Positions 26,532 through 36,801 of a stretch of DNA of 52,819 nucleotides are shown here, piece by piece. The DNA comes from Photorhabdus namnaonensis (GTDB taxonomy: Bacteria > Pseudomonadota > Gammaproteobacteria > Enterobacterales > Enterobacteriaceae). The stretch is taken from assembly GCF_001684335.1 (NCBI RefSeq), contig NZ_LOIC01000095.1, positions 138,004-190,822 on the forward strand, written 5' to 3'. The notes beneath the pieces are model-generated. The model had not been told where the DNA came from. It ran no database searches and was given only the letters and a program-made list of their open reading frames with translations. Numbering within the stretch: the stretch's first letter is position 1; each line of letters starts with the position of its first letter. The position numbers and the translations under genes were made by a program.

Positions 26532-28808
26532 ATGACGATTATTAATCACACACTTGGCTTTCCACGTATCGGTTTGAAAAGAGAACTCAAAAAGGCTCAG
26601 GAGAACTATTGGGCAGGGAAAATTTCTCAGCAAGAATTATTGGAAACTGGCCGTGAGTTACGTGCCCGTCACTGGGAACAACAAAAGCAGGCTGGTGTTG
26701 ATTTAGTGCCGGTTGGTGATTTCGCTTGGTATGATCATGTTCTAACCACTAGTTTACTGCTCGGTAATGTGCCACCGCGTCACCAGAATCCAGATGGCAC
26801 GATTGATCTAGATACACTGTTCCGTATTGCTCGTGGTCGTGCGCCGACGGGCGAACCTGCCGCCGCCGCGGAAATGACTAAATGGTTTAATACTAACTAC
26901 CACTATATCGTGCCGGAATTTCAGCAAGGGCAGGAATTTAAACTGAGTTGGACTCAGTTATTAGAAGAAGTAGATGAAGCGTTGGCTCTGGGTCATCAAG
27001 TGAAACCTGTTTTACTGGGGCCGGTAACTTACCTGTGGCTGGGTAAAGTGAAAGGTCAGGTATTTGATCGTCTCTCTTTATTAAAAGATATTCTTCCTGT
27101 TTATCAGCAAGTATTAGCTGAGTTAGCTAGACGTGGTATCGAGTGGGTTCAGATCGATGAACCTGCGTTGGTACTGGAACTACCGGCAGAGTGGTTAGCT
27201 GCTTATCCGGTTGCTTATCAGGCGCTTCAAGGACAGGTTAAATTATTGCTGACTACCTATTTCGATAGCGTCGGTCACAATCTAGAGACGATCAAATCCT
27301 TGCCGGTACAAGGGCTGCATGTGGATCTGGTTGCTGGTCAAGATGATATCGCGCAACTGAATGAGTCATTGCCAAAAGAGTGGGTGCTTTCCCTTGGTGT
27401 GATTAATGGTCGTAATGTATGGCGTGCTGATTTAACCGCTAAACATCAGTTGATTAAGCCATTGGTAGATAGCCGTACATTGTGGATCGGTTCTTCCTGT
27501 TCTCTTCTGCACAGTCCTATTGATCTGAATGATGAGACTGCGTTTGATGCCGAGGTGAAAAGCTGGTTTGCGTTCGCATTGCAGAAATGTGAAGAGTTAG
27601 CCCTGCTGGCTGCGGCATTGAATCAGCCAGATGGCGGTAAACAAGCAGAATTGGATGCTTATAGCGCGCCAATCCGTGCCCGTCGTGAATCTAAACGAGT
27701 AAATAATCAGGCTGTGACTGAACGCCTTACGGCAATTAAGCGACAGGACAGCGAGCGTAATCAGCCATACCCACAGCGTGCGGAAATACAGCGTCAGCGC
27801 TATAACTTGCCATTGTGGCCGACAACAACCATTGGATCGTTCCCGCAAACGACGGAAATCCGCGGCTTGCGTTTGGATTTCAAAAAAGGCCGGGTAGATG
27901 GCGCCAGCTATCGCACCAATATCAGTGAACATATTAAGCAGGCAATTAACGAACAGGAACGTCTAGGGTTAGATGTATTGGTTCATGGCGAAGCTGAACG
28001 TAACGACATGGTGGAATACTTCGGTGAACACTTGGATGGTTTTGTCTTTACGCAAAATGGCTGGGTTCAGAGCTATGGTTCCCGTTGTGTTAAGCCACCG
28101 GTGATTATTGGCGACGTCAGCCGTCCTGAAGCTATCACTGTAGAGTGGGCTAAATATGCTCAATCACTGACGGAGAAACCTGTCAAAGGGATGTTAACTG
28201 GTCCGGTGACAATTCTCTGCTGGTCATTCCCAAGGGAAGATGTCAGCCGTGAGACGATTGCTAAGCAGATTGCATTGGCGCTGCGTGATGAAGTGGATGA
28301 TTTGCAAGAAGCGGGTATTGGTATCATCCAGATCGATGAGCCAGCATTGCGGGAAGGTTTACCACTGCGTCGGGAAGAGTGGCAGGCTTATCTTGATTGG
28401 GCAGTCGAGGCATTTAAATTGAATGCTGCAATTGCTAAAGATGACACACAGATTCACACTCATATGTGTTATTGCGAGTTCAATGACATCATGTCTTCCA
28501 TCGCAGCATTAGATGCGGACGTGATTACCATTGAAACTTCCCGTTCAGATATGGAGTTGTTGGATTCATTTGAAAACTTCTCTTATCCGAATGAGATCGG
28601 GCCGGGTGTTTATGACATTCATTCACCTAACGTACCTAGTGTTGAATGGATTGAAGCACTGCTACGTAAAGCGGCTGATCGTATTCCAGTCGAACGCTTG
28701 TGGGTTAACCCGGATTGTGGTTTGAAAACCCGGGGTTGGACTGAAACTCGCCAGTCACTGGCAAACATGGTACAAGCGGCGAAACGTCTTCGTGAATCAG
28801 TGAAATAA
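26532..28808 (+). CDS. metE: Cobalamin-independent methionine synthase
   Basis: 758 residues, normal for the family. It transfers the methyl group of 5-methyl-tetrahydropteroyltriglutamate to homocysteine. The N-terminal half starts with [16 protein letters not shown]. The C-terminal catalytic barrel carries the zinc ligands in [11 protein letters not shown] (His, Cys), the Glu in [10 protein letters not shown] and the late Cys in [13 protein letters not shown]. It is divergent from metR, with a good terminator 15 bases after the stop. Confidence 0.97.
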   Translation: MTIINHTLGFPRIGLKRELKKAQENYWAGKISQQELLETGRELRARHWEQQKQAGVDLVPVGDFAWYDHVLTTSLLLGNVPPRHQNPDGTIDLDTLFRIARGRAPTGEPAAAAEMTKWFNTNYHYIVPEFQQGQEFKLSWTQLLEEVDEALALGHQVKPVLLGPVTYLWLGKVKGQVFDRLSLLKDILPVYQQVLAELARRGIEWVQIDEPALVLELPAEWLAAYPVAYQALQGQVKLLLTTYFDSVGHNLETIKSLPVQGLHVDLVAGQDDIAQLNESLPKEWVLSLGVINGRNVWRADLTAKHQLIKPLVDSRTLWIGSSCSLLHSPIDLNDETAFDAEVKSWFAFALQKCEELALLAAALNQPDGGKQAELDAYSAPIRARRESKRVNNQAVTERLTAIKRQDSERNQPYPQRAEIQRQRYNLPLWPTTTIGSFPQTTEIRGLRLDFKKGRVDGASYRTNISEHIKQAINEQERLGLDVLVHGEAERNDMVEYFGEHLDGFVFTQNGWVQSYGSRCVKPPVIIGDVSRPEAITVEWAKYAQSLTEKPVKGMLTGPVTILCWSFPREDVSRETIAKQIALALRDEVDDLQEAGIGIIQIDEPALREGLPLRREEWQAYLDWAVEAFKLNAAIAKDDTQIHTHMCYCEFNDIMSSIAALDADVITIETSRSDMELLDSFENFSYPNEIGPGVYDIHSPNVPSVEWIEALLRKAADRIPVERLWVNPDCGLKTRGWTETRQSLANMVQAAKRLRESVK

Positions 28809-28823
28809 CTCATCCAACAATTT

Positions 28824-28856
28824 GCCTGTCACCTTTAATTGGTGATAGGCATTTTT
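28824..28856 (+). terminator. metE terminator
   Basis: GCCTGTCACC and GGTGATAGGC pair (9 standard pairs plus one G-T), 7-nt loop, then ATTTTTC. Confidence 0.85.
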
Positions 28857-29051
28857 CATAAAATAATCTTTTTTTTTGCAGTAAAGCATAGTGATGCGGG
28901 TTTAGCCGGGATCTTTTCTATTACCAAACTTTTGGTAACTTGTATATGCCATATTGGTATTTGAAAAAGTGCATTTTATTAACAAAATAACTCAGGTATT
29001 AACAAGATGGAAGCATTGTAATAGAAACTTAATAATTAAAGAGAGGATTAT

Positions 29052-29885
29052 ATGGATGTTAATAAGTTGCAAGGTAAGAAAAGTAGCTCTCGAAGAAATT
29101 TTTTAAAAAGTAGCGCGGCTATTACGGCGACTGCTGCGCTTGCTCCGATTGCTTTAGCTCGTGCGGAAATAAAGTCATCCCCGCAACATGGAATAGGCAT
29201 ATGTACGCTTGCGCCAGAGCAGATATCAGGGCCGTATTTCCGAAATGACAAAATTGTAAGAAGGGATATTACTGATTCAGAATTAGGAATACCTTTTTTA
29301 TTGAAGATTACTGTCATGGATGAAAAAACATGTAAACCCGTTGATAATTTATTTGTTGATATCTGGCATTGTAATAGTCGGGGGAAATATTCCGGTTGGA
29401 CTTATATCAGCCCCGATGTAGTACCTAACGTTGCGGGAATAGCTTCTTCCAATAGAACTGATGATAAAAGTTTTCTAAGAGGAGCTCAACCATCGGATAA
29501 AAATGGGATAGTTCATTTTACGACTATTTATCCTGGCTTTTATGCTGGTAGAGCGACTCATATTCATATTGCAATCAGAAAATTGAGCACAAATGTAACT
29601 GACAAAGAGCATTTTGCTTTCGTGGGGCAAATGTATTTTCCAGAAGAGATCAATTCAGAGGTTTATAAATATGATCTGTATTCAAGACGGAGGGTAATCA
29701 GAACTAAAAATAATGAGGATACATATTTTAAAAATATGAATGGTCATCTTTCAGAAATAAAAGTAACAAAAATAGACGAATCTGATATTAACCGTGGGAT
29801 ACTGGGTGAAATAATTCTATCAATAGACTTGGACAATGTATCTAATTTTATAACTAAAGATGATTTATATTCCCATACGGTATGA
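29052..29885 (+). CDS. Tat-exported intradiol ring-cleavage dioxygenase-like protein
   Basis: 277 residues. The N-terminus SSRRNFLKSSAA followed by a hydrophobic, Ala-rich stretch ending ALAR is a model twin-arginine signal. The mature part has the fold signatures of protocatechuate/catechol 1,2-type dioxygenases: LAPEQISGPYF, VDIWHCNSRGKYSGW (first iron Tyr), and FTTIYPGFYAGRATHIHI (second Tyr and two His). Iron-dependent cleavage of a catechol-type ring is expected, but the substrate is unknown and export is unusual for catabolic enzymes. It is isolated, with an AGAGGA ribosome site, and tatABC lies 9 kb downstream. Confidence 0.85.
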   Translation: MDVNKLQGKKSSSRRNFLKSSAAITATAALAPIALARAEIKSSPQHGIGICTLAPEQISGPYFRNDKIVRRDITDSELGIPFLLKITVMDEKTCKPVDNLFVDIWHCNSRGKYSGWTYISPDVVPNVAGIASSNRTDDKSFLRGAQPSDKNGIVHFTTIYPGFYAGRATHIHIAIRKLSTNVTDKEHFAFVGQMYFPEEINSEVYKYDLYSRRRVIRTKNNEDTYFKNMNGHLSEIKVTKIDESDINRGILGEIILSIDLDNVSNFITKDDLYSHTV

Positions 29886-30015
29886 CCGGTTTTATTGAAT
29901 AAACTAAATTTCAATATAATAACAGCCGAAATTATAAAGTAATTTATGTAAATGGTGTGCTGATTAATAATTTAATAAAGTATCAGGTACTTGATATTTA
30001 CATATGGATATTGTG

Positions 30016-30082
30016 CAGGCACAGAGAGGATTATCTTTACTGTTTGATTGATATTGTCAGTAGAGCATACTGTCTGTGCCTG
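30016..30082 (+). repeat. 10-bp inverted repeat with nested stem, T-rich tail
   Basis: CAGGCACAGA (30016-30025) and TCTGTGCCTG (30073-30082) are exact reverse complements. Inside, TACTG (30038-30042) can pair with CAGTA (30058-30062). TTATTTTCTC follows. It lies 131 bases after the dioxygenase stop and 48 before the end of pcp. It may be a long-looped terminator or a small structured RNA. Confidence 0.6.
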
Positions 30083-30129
30083 TTATTTTCTCAGAGAAAA
30101 ACTTTCAGTCCCGCAAGCAGAATATCAAA

Positions 30130-30786
30130 TTAATGAGTTGCGCCTCCATTAATAGAGATGTCTTCACTATTTTTTAATGCTTCATCGATAGCAATTTCCA
30201 GCGCTGTTATAACTGTTTCTAGGGTCATACTTGGGGTTCCTGAATACCGAACTGCTTGTTCAGGCAAATAAGGAATATGGATAAGTCCACTGCGTATTTC
30301 AGGGTAGGTGTATGCCAAATGATGCAACAAGCCGTACATGACGTGATTACAGACAAAAGTGCCTGCGGTTTGTGAAATAGAGGCAGGGACTCCAGCATCG
30401 CGTAAACCCTTGACTATCGCATTGATCGGTAACGTGGCGAAGTAGGCGGCAGGGCCTGTTGCGACTATGGGGGTATTGATAGGCTGATTGCCTTGATTGT
30501 CAGGAATGTTGGCATCATTGATATTAATCGCCACGCGTTCCACGGTAATATTTGGTCTACCGCCTGCTTGTCCCACAGCAATTATCAGATCAGGCTGTAC
30601 ATCATCAATAGCGGCATACAGATAAGCTAGGGAGACGTCGAACACACATGGAAGCTGGCGTGCTTCAACGCGAGCCCCACATAATTCTCGCCCTTGCAAT
30701 TGCTTAGCTGCTTCCCATGATGGATTAATTTTTTCTTTGTCGAAAGGTTCGAAACCTGTAATTAAAACTGTTTTTTGTGTCGTCAT
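30130..30786 (-). CDS. pcp: Pyrrolidone-carboxylate peptidase
   Basis: 218 residues, family length. Cytosolic cysteine peptidase that removes N-terminal pyroglutamate. Start motif [18 protein letters not shown]; catalytic Glu in [10 protein letters not shown], Cys in [15 protein letters not shown] and His in [11 protein letters not shown]. It is a single-gene unit with TATCTATGACG at the start and no strong ribosome site visible. Confidence 0.95.
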   Translation of the reverse strand: MTTQKTVLITGFEPFDKEKINPSWEAAKQLQGRELCGARVEARQLPCVFDVSLAYLYAAIDDVQPDLIIAVGQAGGRPNITVERVAININDANIPDNQGNQPINTPIVATGPAAYFATLPINAIVKGLRDAGVPASISQTAGTFVCNHVMYGLLHHLAYTYPEIRSGLIHIPYLPEQAVRYSGTPSMTLETVITALEIAIDEALKNSEDISINGGATH

Positions 30787-31350
30787 AGATAGTGCCCTTA
30801 TATGATAGAAGATAGAAAGAGTCTAGGATATCTAAACAATATGCATTCTATAAAAAGATAACTGTGATATTTATATTTGGCAATTGTTTTATTTTTGTTG
30901 AAAATATAATTGTAATATGTTGGTAAATAAGCAAGAAAATTGTTTATTAGTCATGGAAGTAAGATGCAATTAATTTTTTAATATATTCATCATAAGAAAA
31001 AGTTATTTTTAAAATAGTCCAGTTTATTGCGTTGTTGATTTATAAATGTTAGGAGAATATTTTAATAACAACAGTGATTTATATTTGGTTAAGTTGATAG
31101 TTTATTATAAGTATTTTTTTATGACTGGGTTGTGAAACGATAATTTTTTCTTTCTGAGGGGATGGATATTAGCCTCTATTAACTCTCAGGGAGAAAATAT
31201 TTCGATGAGATAATCTGTGATATATTTTCTCGGCATGTTTGAAATATAAATATAACTAAACAATGGATTGTTTTTTCCATAATATGAATTCATTCAAGTT
31301 AGTTTATGGATGGAAGAAAATGTCCTGTTTTTTTATCCATTTCATGCCTA
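30787..31350. other. AT-rich stretch between pcp and udp
   Basis: About 560 bases with no gene-like frame. The TGTGATATATTTTCTC near 31213 is a possible but weak CRP-like site. The stronger regulatory sites lie further on, at 31354-31421. Confidence 0.5.
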
Positions 31351-31353
31351 TTT

Positions 31354-31421
31354 TGTGATTTATGTCTCAAAATAATGTATGTTTTTCTTTTTTATATTAC
31401 TTTGAAGTGACATTTATCACT
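31354..31421 (+). promoter_or_regulatory. Two CRP-type sites upstream of udp
   Basis: GTGA-N6-TCTC at 31355-31368 and a perfect GTGA-N6-TCAC at 31407-31420, separated by 52 bases centre to centre. E. coli udp is controlled by paired CRP sites with CytR bound between them, and this layout is the same. Confidence 0.75.
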
Positions 31422-31496
31422 AAAAGATGTCTAAATGCTCAATACAGTAAATCTCAACTAATTTCATGATAAATTTTTCTTGCTGAGGAGTCTGAT

Positions 31497-32252
31497 ATGT
31501 CTGATGTATTTCACTTAGGTCTGACCAAAAACGACCTGCAAGGTGCAACTTTAGCTATTGTCCCGGGTGATCCGAAACGTGTGGAAAAAATCGCAAGATT
31601 GATGGATAACCCAGTTCATCTTGCCTCTTTACGTGAATTTACGTCATGGCGGGCAGAAATTGATGGTGAAGCTGTCATTGTGTGCTCTACGGGTATCGGT
31701 GGCCCATCAACTTCTATCGCTGTTGAAGAATTAGCGCAATTGGGTGTGCGTACTTTTTTGCGTATTGGCACAACAGGTGCAATTCAGGAAAATATCAATG
31801 TTGGTGATGTGTTGGTGACTACTGCGGCTGTTCGTTTGGATGGTGCTAGCCTGCATTTTGCTCCGATGGAATTCCCGGCGGTTGCCGATTTTGAATGTAC
31901 GACTGCTTTGTACGAAGCAGCAAAAGATTTAGGTGCGACGGTACATGTGGGGGTAACGGCCTCTTCCGATACTTTTTATCCTGGTCAGGAACGTTACGAT
32001 ACCTATTCTGGCCGTATTGTGAGCCGTTTCAAAGGTTCAATGGCTGAATGGCAGGCGATGGGGGTCATGAATTATGAAATGGAATCGGCAACTTTATTAA
32101 CAATGTGTGCAAGCCAAGGATTGCGTGCGGGGATGGTTGCCGGTGTTATTGTTAACCGTACTCAGCAGGAGATTCCTAATGTTGAATTACTTGAGAAAAC
32201 AGAAAGTAACGCATTAGGGATTGTAGTAGAAGCTGCTCGCCGTTTGTTGTAA
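31497..32252 (+). CDS. udp: Uridine phosphorylase
   Basis: 251 residues. Cytosolic hexameric enzyme that splits uridine with phosphate into uracil and ribose-1-phosphate. Family motifs: [20 protein letters not shown] with [11 protein letters not shown] (phosphate site), [25 protein letters not shown] and [14 protein letters not shown] (ribose-binding Met-Glu-x-Glu). Ribosome site GAGGAG. Two CRP-type sites lie upstream, and a terminator hairpin lies 14 bases after the stop. Confidence 0.97.
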   Translation: MSDVFHLGLTKNDLQGATLAIVPGDPKRVEKIARLMDNPVHLASLREFTSWRAEIDGEAVIVCSTGIGGPSTSIAVEELAQLGVRTFLRIGTTGAIQENINVGDVLVTTAAVRLDGASLHFAPMEFPAVADFECTTALYEAAKDLGATVHVGVTASSDTFYPGQERYDTYSGRIVSRFKGSMAEWQAMGVMNYEMESATLLTMCASQGLRAGMVAGVIVNRTQQEIPNVELLEKTESNALGIVVEAARRLL

Positions 32253-32266
32253 ATCATACTTTTTAG

Positions 32267-32282
32267 GCCGGAGTATTCCGGC
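32267..32282 (+). terminator. udp terminator
   Basis: GCCGGA and TCCGGC form a 6-bp stem with a 4-nt loop, followed by TCACTCTTATTTT. The T-run is interrupted. Confidence 0.6.
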
Positions 32283-32346
32283 TCACTCTTATTTTAAAGA
32301 GAAATCTGTTAATGTCTTAACACCTAACAATTAATTAAGAGTCATC

Positions 32347-33129
32347 ATGATCACAACATCTTTATTGCATCCATCAGTGCTTCCACTCAATGGAGGGATT
32401 AATTTTCGTGATTTAGGCGGTAAAAAAGTCGCGAATGGTGGAAAAATCAAATCAGGTTTACTTTTCCGTTCTGGTTCTCTGGATCGCTTAACAGAAAAAG
32501 ACCAATCTTTTCTGGCAAATAAAAATCTCTTTCAAATCATAGATTATCGTGATATCAGTGAAGTAGAGGATAAGCCTGATTTGGTATGGAATGGCGCTAA
32601 TTATTATCACGCTCCGGCCAACCCCTTATCTGATGAAGTGAATGCGAATTTGGAAAAATTAGCGTCAGAGATGTTGGAACAATTTAATCCGCAGGCATTT
32701 ATGTTCCGTCTTTATGAATTATTGCCTCTAAAAAACTCAGCCTATAAGACATTGGTTAAGTTACTGCAACAACCTGAAAAGGGGGGAATCGTCCAGCATT
32801 GTGCGGTGGGTAAAGACAGAACCGGTGTAGGTTCTGCTCTGGTATTATTTGCATTGGGGGCTGATTTGGATACGGTAATGGAGGATTATTTAGTGACTCA
32901 CTCTACTCTGGCTCCTTACCGTGAATATTTGTTAAATGAGCATGCGAAAACCATGAGTGATGATGTGGTTGATAAATTCGCTTATGTTTATTCCGTGAGA
33001 GAAGAGTTTTTAATGACGGCATTAAACAGTATTAACCAGCATTATGGCAGTGTAGATATATGGCTGGAAAAAGATCTTGGCCTTGATTTTGCTGCTCGTA
33101 AGAAATTACAAGATTATTTCCTCGAATAA
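32347..33129 (+). CDS. Tyrosine-protein phosphatase-like protein
   Basis: 260 residues, no signal peptide. Begins with the family motif NFRDLGGKKVANGGKIKSG and contains the catalytic loop HCAVGKDRTGVGSA (Cys nucleophile and Arg, about 153-166). Members of this bacterial/fungal group act on phosphotyrosine or phosphoinositides; the substrate here is unknown. It is a single gene between udp and an ERIC repeat. Its start is preceded by TTAAGAGTCATC with a weak AAGAG site. Confidence 0.88.
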   Translation: MITTSLLHPSVLPLNGGINFRDLGGKKVANGGKIKSGLLFRSGSLDRLTEKDQSFLANKNLFQIIDYRDISEVEDKPDLVWNGANYYHAPANPLSDEVNANLEKLASEMLEQFNPQAFMFRLYELLPLKNSAYKTLVKLLQQPEKGGIVQHCAVGKDRTGVGSALVLFALGADLDTVMEDYLVTHSTLAPYREYLLNEHAKTMSDDVVDKFAYVYSVREEFLMTALNSINQHYGSVDIWLEKDLGLDFAARKKLQDYFLE

Positions 33130-33178
33130 AAAGTTGGTTTAATTCTGGTTAATGCAGCGGTGGTTAAATTGAATGTGG

Positions 33179-33306
33179 TATTACCCGTTATCTTTCAAGT
33201 TGCCTCTTTGTTGGCTGCGCTCGCTCACCCCAGTCACATAGTTCGCTATGCTTCCGGGGATTCATTCCCTTACCGTCGCGATGCATCTTGAAATCCATAG
33301 GGTATA
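33179..33306. repeat. ERIC element (enterobacterial repetitive intergenic consensus)
   Basis: About 128 bp with the ERIC core GCTCACCCCAGTCACATAG and CCGGGGATTCATTCCC, and terminal inverted ends TATTACCCGTTAT and GGGTATA. It matches the usual 127-bp full-length size. It lies directly upstream of the DedA-family gene, ending 17 bases before its start codon. Confidence 0.9.
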
Positions 33307-33323
33307 TTAATCAATATAGGAAT

Positions 33324-33860
33324 ATGAATTTGAGTCTTCATGAAATAGTTGATCTGGTAATCGCTTTTGTTAAAGCTCATGATACTTGGATCATGCCGAT
33401 TGTTTTCTTGCTCGCTTTTGGTGAATCTCTGGCTTTTTTCTCCTTGTTATTACCTGCAACGATAATATTGCTTGGATTGGGGGCATTAATAGGTGAAAGT
33501 GGCCTTAATTTCTGGCCAATTTGGTTGGCAGCCGCAGCGGGGGCTTTTTTGGGCGATTGGGTATCTTATATTGTAGGCGCCCATTTTAAAGGTGATGTTG
33601 GTAAAATTTGGCCTATTTCCCGTAAACCGCAATTACTGACACGAGTACACCATTTCTTTGAACGTTGGGGTATCTGGAGCATTTTCTTCGGGCGATTCTT
33701 TGGACCATTCCGGGCAATTGTGCCATTAGTCGCGGGTATTTGTGCCATGCCATTGCGTTATTTCCAGATAGCGAATATCTGTTCCGCACTTATCTGGTCT
33801 TTTGGCGTATTAGCTCCAGGCGCGTTTGGTTTGCAATGGTTAGTGAAATGGGTGAGTTAA
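33324..33860 (+). CDS. DedA-family membrane protein
   Basis: 178 residues from ATG 33324 (MNLSLHEIVDL) behind TAGGA; an in-frame ATG at 33288 lies within the ERIC repeat and would add 12 unlikely residues. Landmarks: FGESLAFFSLLLPATIILLG near 30, GDWVSYIVG, and the DedA core FFGRFFGPFRAIVPLVAGI (about 111-129). Inner-membrane protein of the DedA/SNARE-associated family, linked to lipid flipping and envelope integrity. Which paralogue (YabI/YqjA/YohD) is unclear. Confidence 0.85.
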   Translation: MNLSLHEIVDLVIAFVKAHDTWIMPIVFLLAFGESLAFFSLLLPATIILLGLGALIGESGLNFWPIWLAAAAGAFLGDWVSYIVGAHFKGDVGKIWPISRKPQLLTRVHHFFERWGIWSIFFGRFFGPFRAIVPLVAGICAMPLRYFQIANICSALIWSFGVLAPGAFGLQWLVKWVS

Positions 33861-33965
33861 TTGGGAGCGGCTTCGCAGACTGAACCATCTGTATAAATCA
33901 TTCTGGACATCTATACAGTGACAATTTAGTTTATCTGGTCTAAGCATTAGATAGAGGAAGTACCG

Positions 33966-35321
33966 GTGGGTATCCAGTTGTTATATACGTTGATAGGCGC
34001 TCTTGGCGGCCTGCTGGGCGGTGGTATTCTCGTTTGGTTCTCCGTTCATCAACGTATTCAACAGCAAGAGCTGGAATTACGGAAATTGGACAGCCAGCTT
34101 GCCGTTGCCAATGAGAAACTTGAACAATCCGCTTATTGGCGGGTTGAATGTGAACAATTGAACCAGGAATTACGGGCTCAGAGAGAAGTCAATAGCGTGC
34201 AAGAATCTGAACTGCGGGAAGTGACGACACGTCTGGAAGAGAGTCGCCTTGCGGCTGAAGAGAAACAGCGGTTGCTGATCAACAGTGAACTACGTTTGAA
34301 TACGCAATTTGAGAATTTGGCTAATCGTATTTTTGAACAAACGGGTCGCCGTACTGATGAACAAAATCGGCAGAGTCTGAATACGCTTTTAGCGCCATTT
34401 CGCGAACAACTTGATGGCCTTCATCGGCAGGTACAGGAGAGCTTTGGTCAGGAAGCCCGTGAGCGTCATACTCTTGCACATGAAATCCGTAATTTACAGC
34501 AACTGAATGTCCAGATGGCGCAGGAAGCTATCAATCTGACAAATGCCCTTAAAGGTAATAATAAAATTCAGGGAGATTGGGGCGAAGTTGTGTTATCCCG
34601 TATTTTGGAAGCTTCTGGTTTACGAGAAGGGCATGAGTTTTGTACTCAGGTAAGTATCAAGGTAGAGGGTAACCGCCGTTTCCAACCCGATGTTATTGTT
34701 CATTTGCCGCAAGGAAAAGATGTGGTCATTGATGCCAAAATGTCGCTGGTCGCTTATGAGCGTTATTTTAACAGTGGCGACAGGCATCAGCAGGAGTTAG
34801 CCCTTCAAGAACATATCGACTCAATTAAAGGCCATATTCGTGGTTTGAGCCGCAAAGATTACCAACAATTGCCCGGGCTGAAATCGTTGGACTATGTATT
34901 GATGTTTATTCCGGTTGAACCCGCTTATCTGGTTGCGCTTAACAAGGCGCCTGAGCTGCTTGATGAAGCCCTTAAACACAATATTATGCTAGTTAGTCCA
35001 TCAACATTGTTAGTTGCTGTACGTACTATTAATAACTTGTGGCGCTATGAGTATCAAAGCCAAAATGCGCGTTTAATCGCCGATAAGGCTGCCCGTATGT
35101 ACGATAAAATGCGTTTGTTTGTCGATGACATGCAAGGTTTGGGGCAAAGTTTGGATAAGGCTCAACTTAATTATCGACTGGCAATGAAAAAGCTGACTGA
35201 GGGACGTGGCAACCTGATAAATCAGGCAGAGAGTTTTCGTAATTTAGGTGTTGAGGTGAAACGGCCGATTGATCCCGAACTGGTTGATAAGGCCAGCCAA
35301 CCATTCTGTGCTAATGATTAA
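33966..35321 (+). CDS. rmuC: DNA recombination protein RmuC
   Basis: 451 residues from GTG 33966 behind a good GAGGAA site. N-terminal membrane anchor (LIGALGGLLGGGILVWFSV), a long coiled coil (about 30-150, rich in Gln/Glu/Arg), then the RmuC domain with IQGDWGEVVLSRILEASGL, QPDVIVHLPQGKDVVIDAK and MSLVAYERY. The Asp...Asp-Ala-Lys pattern is nuclease-fold-like. RmuC limits inversion recombination in E. coli. It precedes ubiE as in E. coli. Confidence 0.94.
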   Translation: MGIQLLYTLIGALGGLLGGGILVWFSVHQRIQQQELELRKLDSQLAVANEKLEQSAYWRVECEQLNQELRAQREVNSVQESELREVTTRLEESRLAAEEKQRLLINSELRLNTQFENLANRIFEQTGRRTDEQNRQSLNTLLAPFREQLDGLHRQVQESFGQEARERHTLAHEIRNLQQLNVQMAQEAINLTNALKGNNKIQGDWGEVVLSRILEASGLREGHEFCTQVSIKVEGNRRFQPDVIVHLPQGKDVVIDAKMSLVAYERYFNSGDRHQQELALQEHIDSIKGHIRGLSRKDYQQLPGLKSLDYVLMFIPVEPAYLVALNKAPELLDEALKHNIMLVSPSTLLVAVRTINNLWRYEYQSQNARLIADKAARMYDKMRLFVDDMQGLGQSLDKAQLNYRLAMKKLTEGRGNLINQAESFRNLGVEVKRPIDPELVDKASQPFCAND

Positions 35322-35393
35322 TACCAGGATAGGGTTTTACCTGAAAGGCTGATACACTTTTATAACGCTTTGAATAAAAAATGGGCAAATAAC

Positions 35394-36149
35394 ATGGTAG
35401 ACCACACGAAACAAACCACACATTTTGGTTTCCGTACTGTAGCAAAGGATGAAAAAGCAGGCATGGTGGCTGATGTGTTTCATTCCGTTGCGACAAAATA
35501 CGATTTAATGAATGATTTAATGTCGTTTGGCATCCATCGTATCTGGAAGCGTGTGGCTATTGATGCCAGTGGTGTGCGAAGAGGTCAGAGGATACTTGAT
35601 TTAGCGGGTGGTACCGGCGATCTGACCGCCAAATTTTCTCGTATAGTTGGTGAAAAAGGCGAAGTTGTTCTTGCTGATATCAATGAATCTATGCTGAAAG
35701 TTGGGCGTGAGAAATTACGTGATGCTGGTGTTGTTGGCAATGTCAGCTATGTGCAGGCCAATGCGGAAGCGTTGCCTTTCCCTGATAACTATTTTAATTG
35801 CATCACTATCTCTTTTGGTTTGCGCAATGTTACCGAAAAAGAAAAAGCCTTGCGTTCTATGTTTCGGGTGTTGAAGCCGGGTGGGCGTTTATTGGTACTT
35901 GAATTTTCTAAACCTTTGCTCGCGCCGTTAAGCAAAGCGTATGATGCTTATTCTTTCCATGTGCTGCCAAAAATTGGTCAGGTTTTTGTGCGGGATGCTG
36001 ACAGTTATCGTTATCTGGCGGAATCCATCCGTATGCATCCTGATCAGGAAACGCTTAAAACGATGATGGAAGAGGCTGGCTTTGAACAGGTGACTTATAC
36101 CAATATGACCGGCGGCATTGTTGCACTACACAGAGGTTTTAAATTTTGA
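35394..36149 (+). CDS. ubiE: Ubiquinone/menaquinone C-methyltransferase
   Basis: 251 residues from ATG 35394 ([13 protein letters not shown]), equal to the E. coli length; an in-frame upstream ATG at 35370 is not used in the family. SAM-binding motif [14 protein letters not shown], then [15 protein letters not shown], and post-I motifs [13 protein letters not shown] and ISFGLRNVT. It methylates 2-methoxy-6-polyprenyl benzoquinol and demethylmenaquinone. It is first of a tight ubiE-ubiJ-ubiB set. Confidence 0.97.
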   Translation: MVDHTKQTTHFGFRTVAKDEKAGMVADVFHSVATKYDLMNDLMSFGIHRIWKRVAIDASGVRRGQRILDLAGGTGDLTAKFSRIVGEKGEVVLADINESMLKVGREKLRDAGVVGNVSYVQANAEALPFPDNYFNCITISFGLRNVTEKEKALRSMFRVLKPGGRLLVLEFSKPLLAPLSKAYDAYSFHVLPKIGQVFVRDADSYRYLAESIRMHPDQETLKTMMEEAGFEQVTYTNMTGGIVALHRGFKF

Positions 36150-36150
36150 G

Positions 36151-36801
36151 ATGGAAAGACCATCACTGAGTACAGCCATTAATTCCACACTTACGCCGGT
36201 TTTAACCGCAGTGATGGAAACATCGTTGAATTACCTGTTGTACCGTGAACCGGTGTTAAGGCCAGCCCGTATGCGGTTGGTAGACAAAGTTTTGTCGATC
36301 GAATTAAAAGAGATGAACACGCCACTTACATTGGTGTTCAGTGAGAAACAGGTGGACGTATTAAGCCAATGGGGCGAATCTGCCGATTGCACGGTTAAAA
36401 CTCACTTTGCTGCTTTGCTTAAACTACGGGATCGCCAACAAATTTCCAAATTGCTCAATAGCGGTGAAATGGTTATTGAAGGGGATATGCAGGTTGTTCA
36501 GCAATGGTCTGCTTTGTTAGATATGGTTGAATGGGATTTGGCCCATTATCTTTCTCCTTATTTCGGGGATATCGCTGCCGAAAGTATTAGTCAAGTCATT
36601 AAAAAGGGATTTCAGTTTGTTTCCGGTTCAATGGAATGTCAGAAAAATTATTTGGCGGAAGTGTTAACAGAAGAATGGAAATTGGCCCCAAATCAGCTTG
36701 AAGTGGCTTATTTCAGTGAAGAAGTTAGCATGTTGGCCAAAGATATCGGGCAAATAGAACAACGATTGGCAGTATTAGAGGGAAAATATGACTCCAGGTG
36801 A
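36151..36801 (+). CDS. ubiJ: Ubiquinone biosynthesis accessory factor (SCP2 domain)
   Basis: 216 residues from ATG 36151, one base after the ubiE stop; a longer frame from 36118 overlaps ubiE and is unlikely. SCP2-type lipid-binding domain in the first 130 residues ([20 protein letters not shown], then GDMQVVQQW), charged helical C-terminus. It organises the soluble Ubi complex with UbiK and binds intermediates. It overlaps ubiB by 14 bases. Confidence 0.93.
   Translation: MERPSLSTAINSTLTPVLTAVMETSLNYLLYREPVLRPARMRLVDKVLSIELKEMNTPLTLVFSEKQVDVLSQWGESADCTVKTHFAALLKLRDRQQISKLLNSGEMVIEGDMQVVQQWSALLDMVEWDLAHYLSPYFGDIAAESISQVIKKGFQFVSGSMECQKNYLAEVLTEEWKLAPNQLEVAYFSEEVSMLAKDIGQIEQRLAVLEGKYDSR

Noticed and set aside
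35311-35496. Minus-strand frame across the rmuC-ubiE junction
   Set aside because: It overlaps the start of ubiE and has no ribosome site or recognisable motif.
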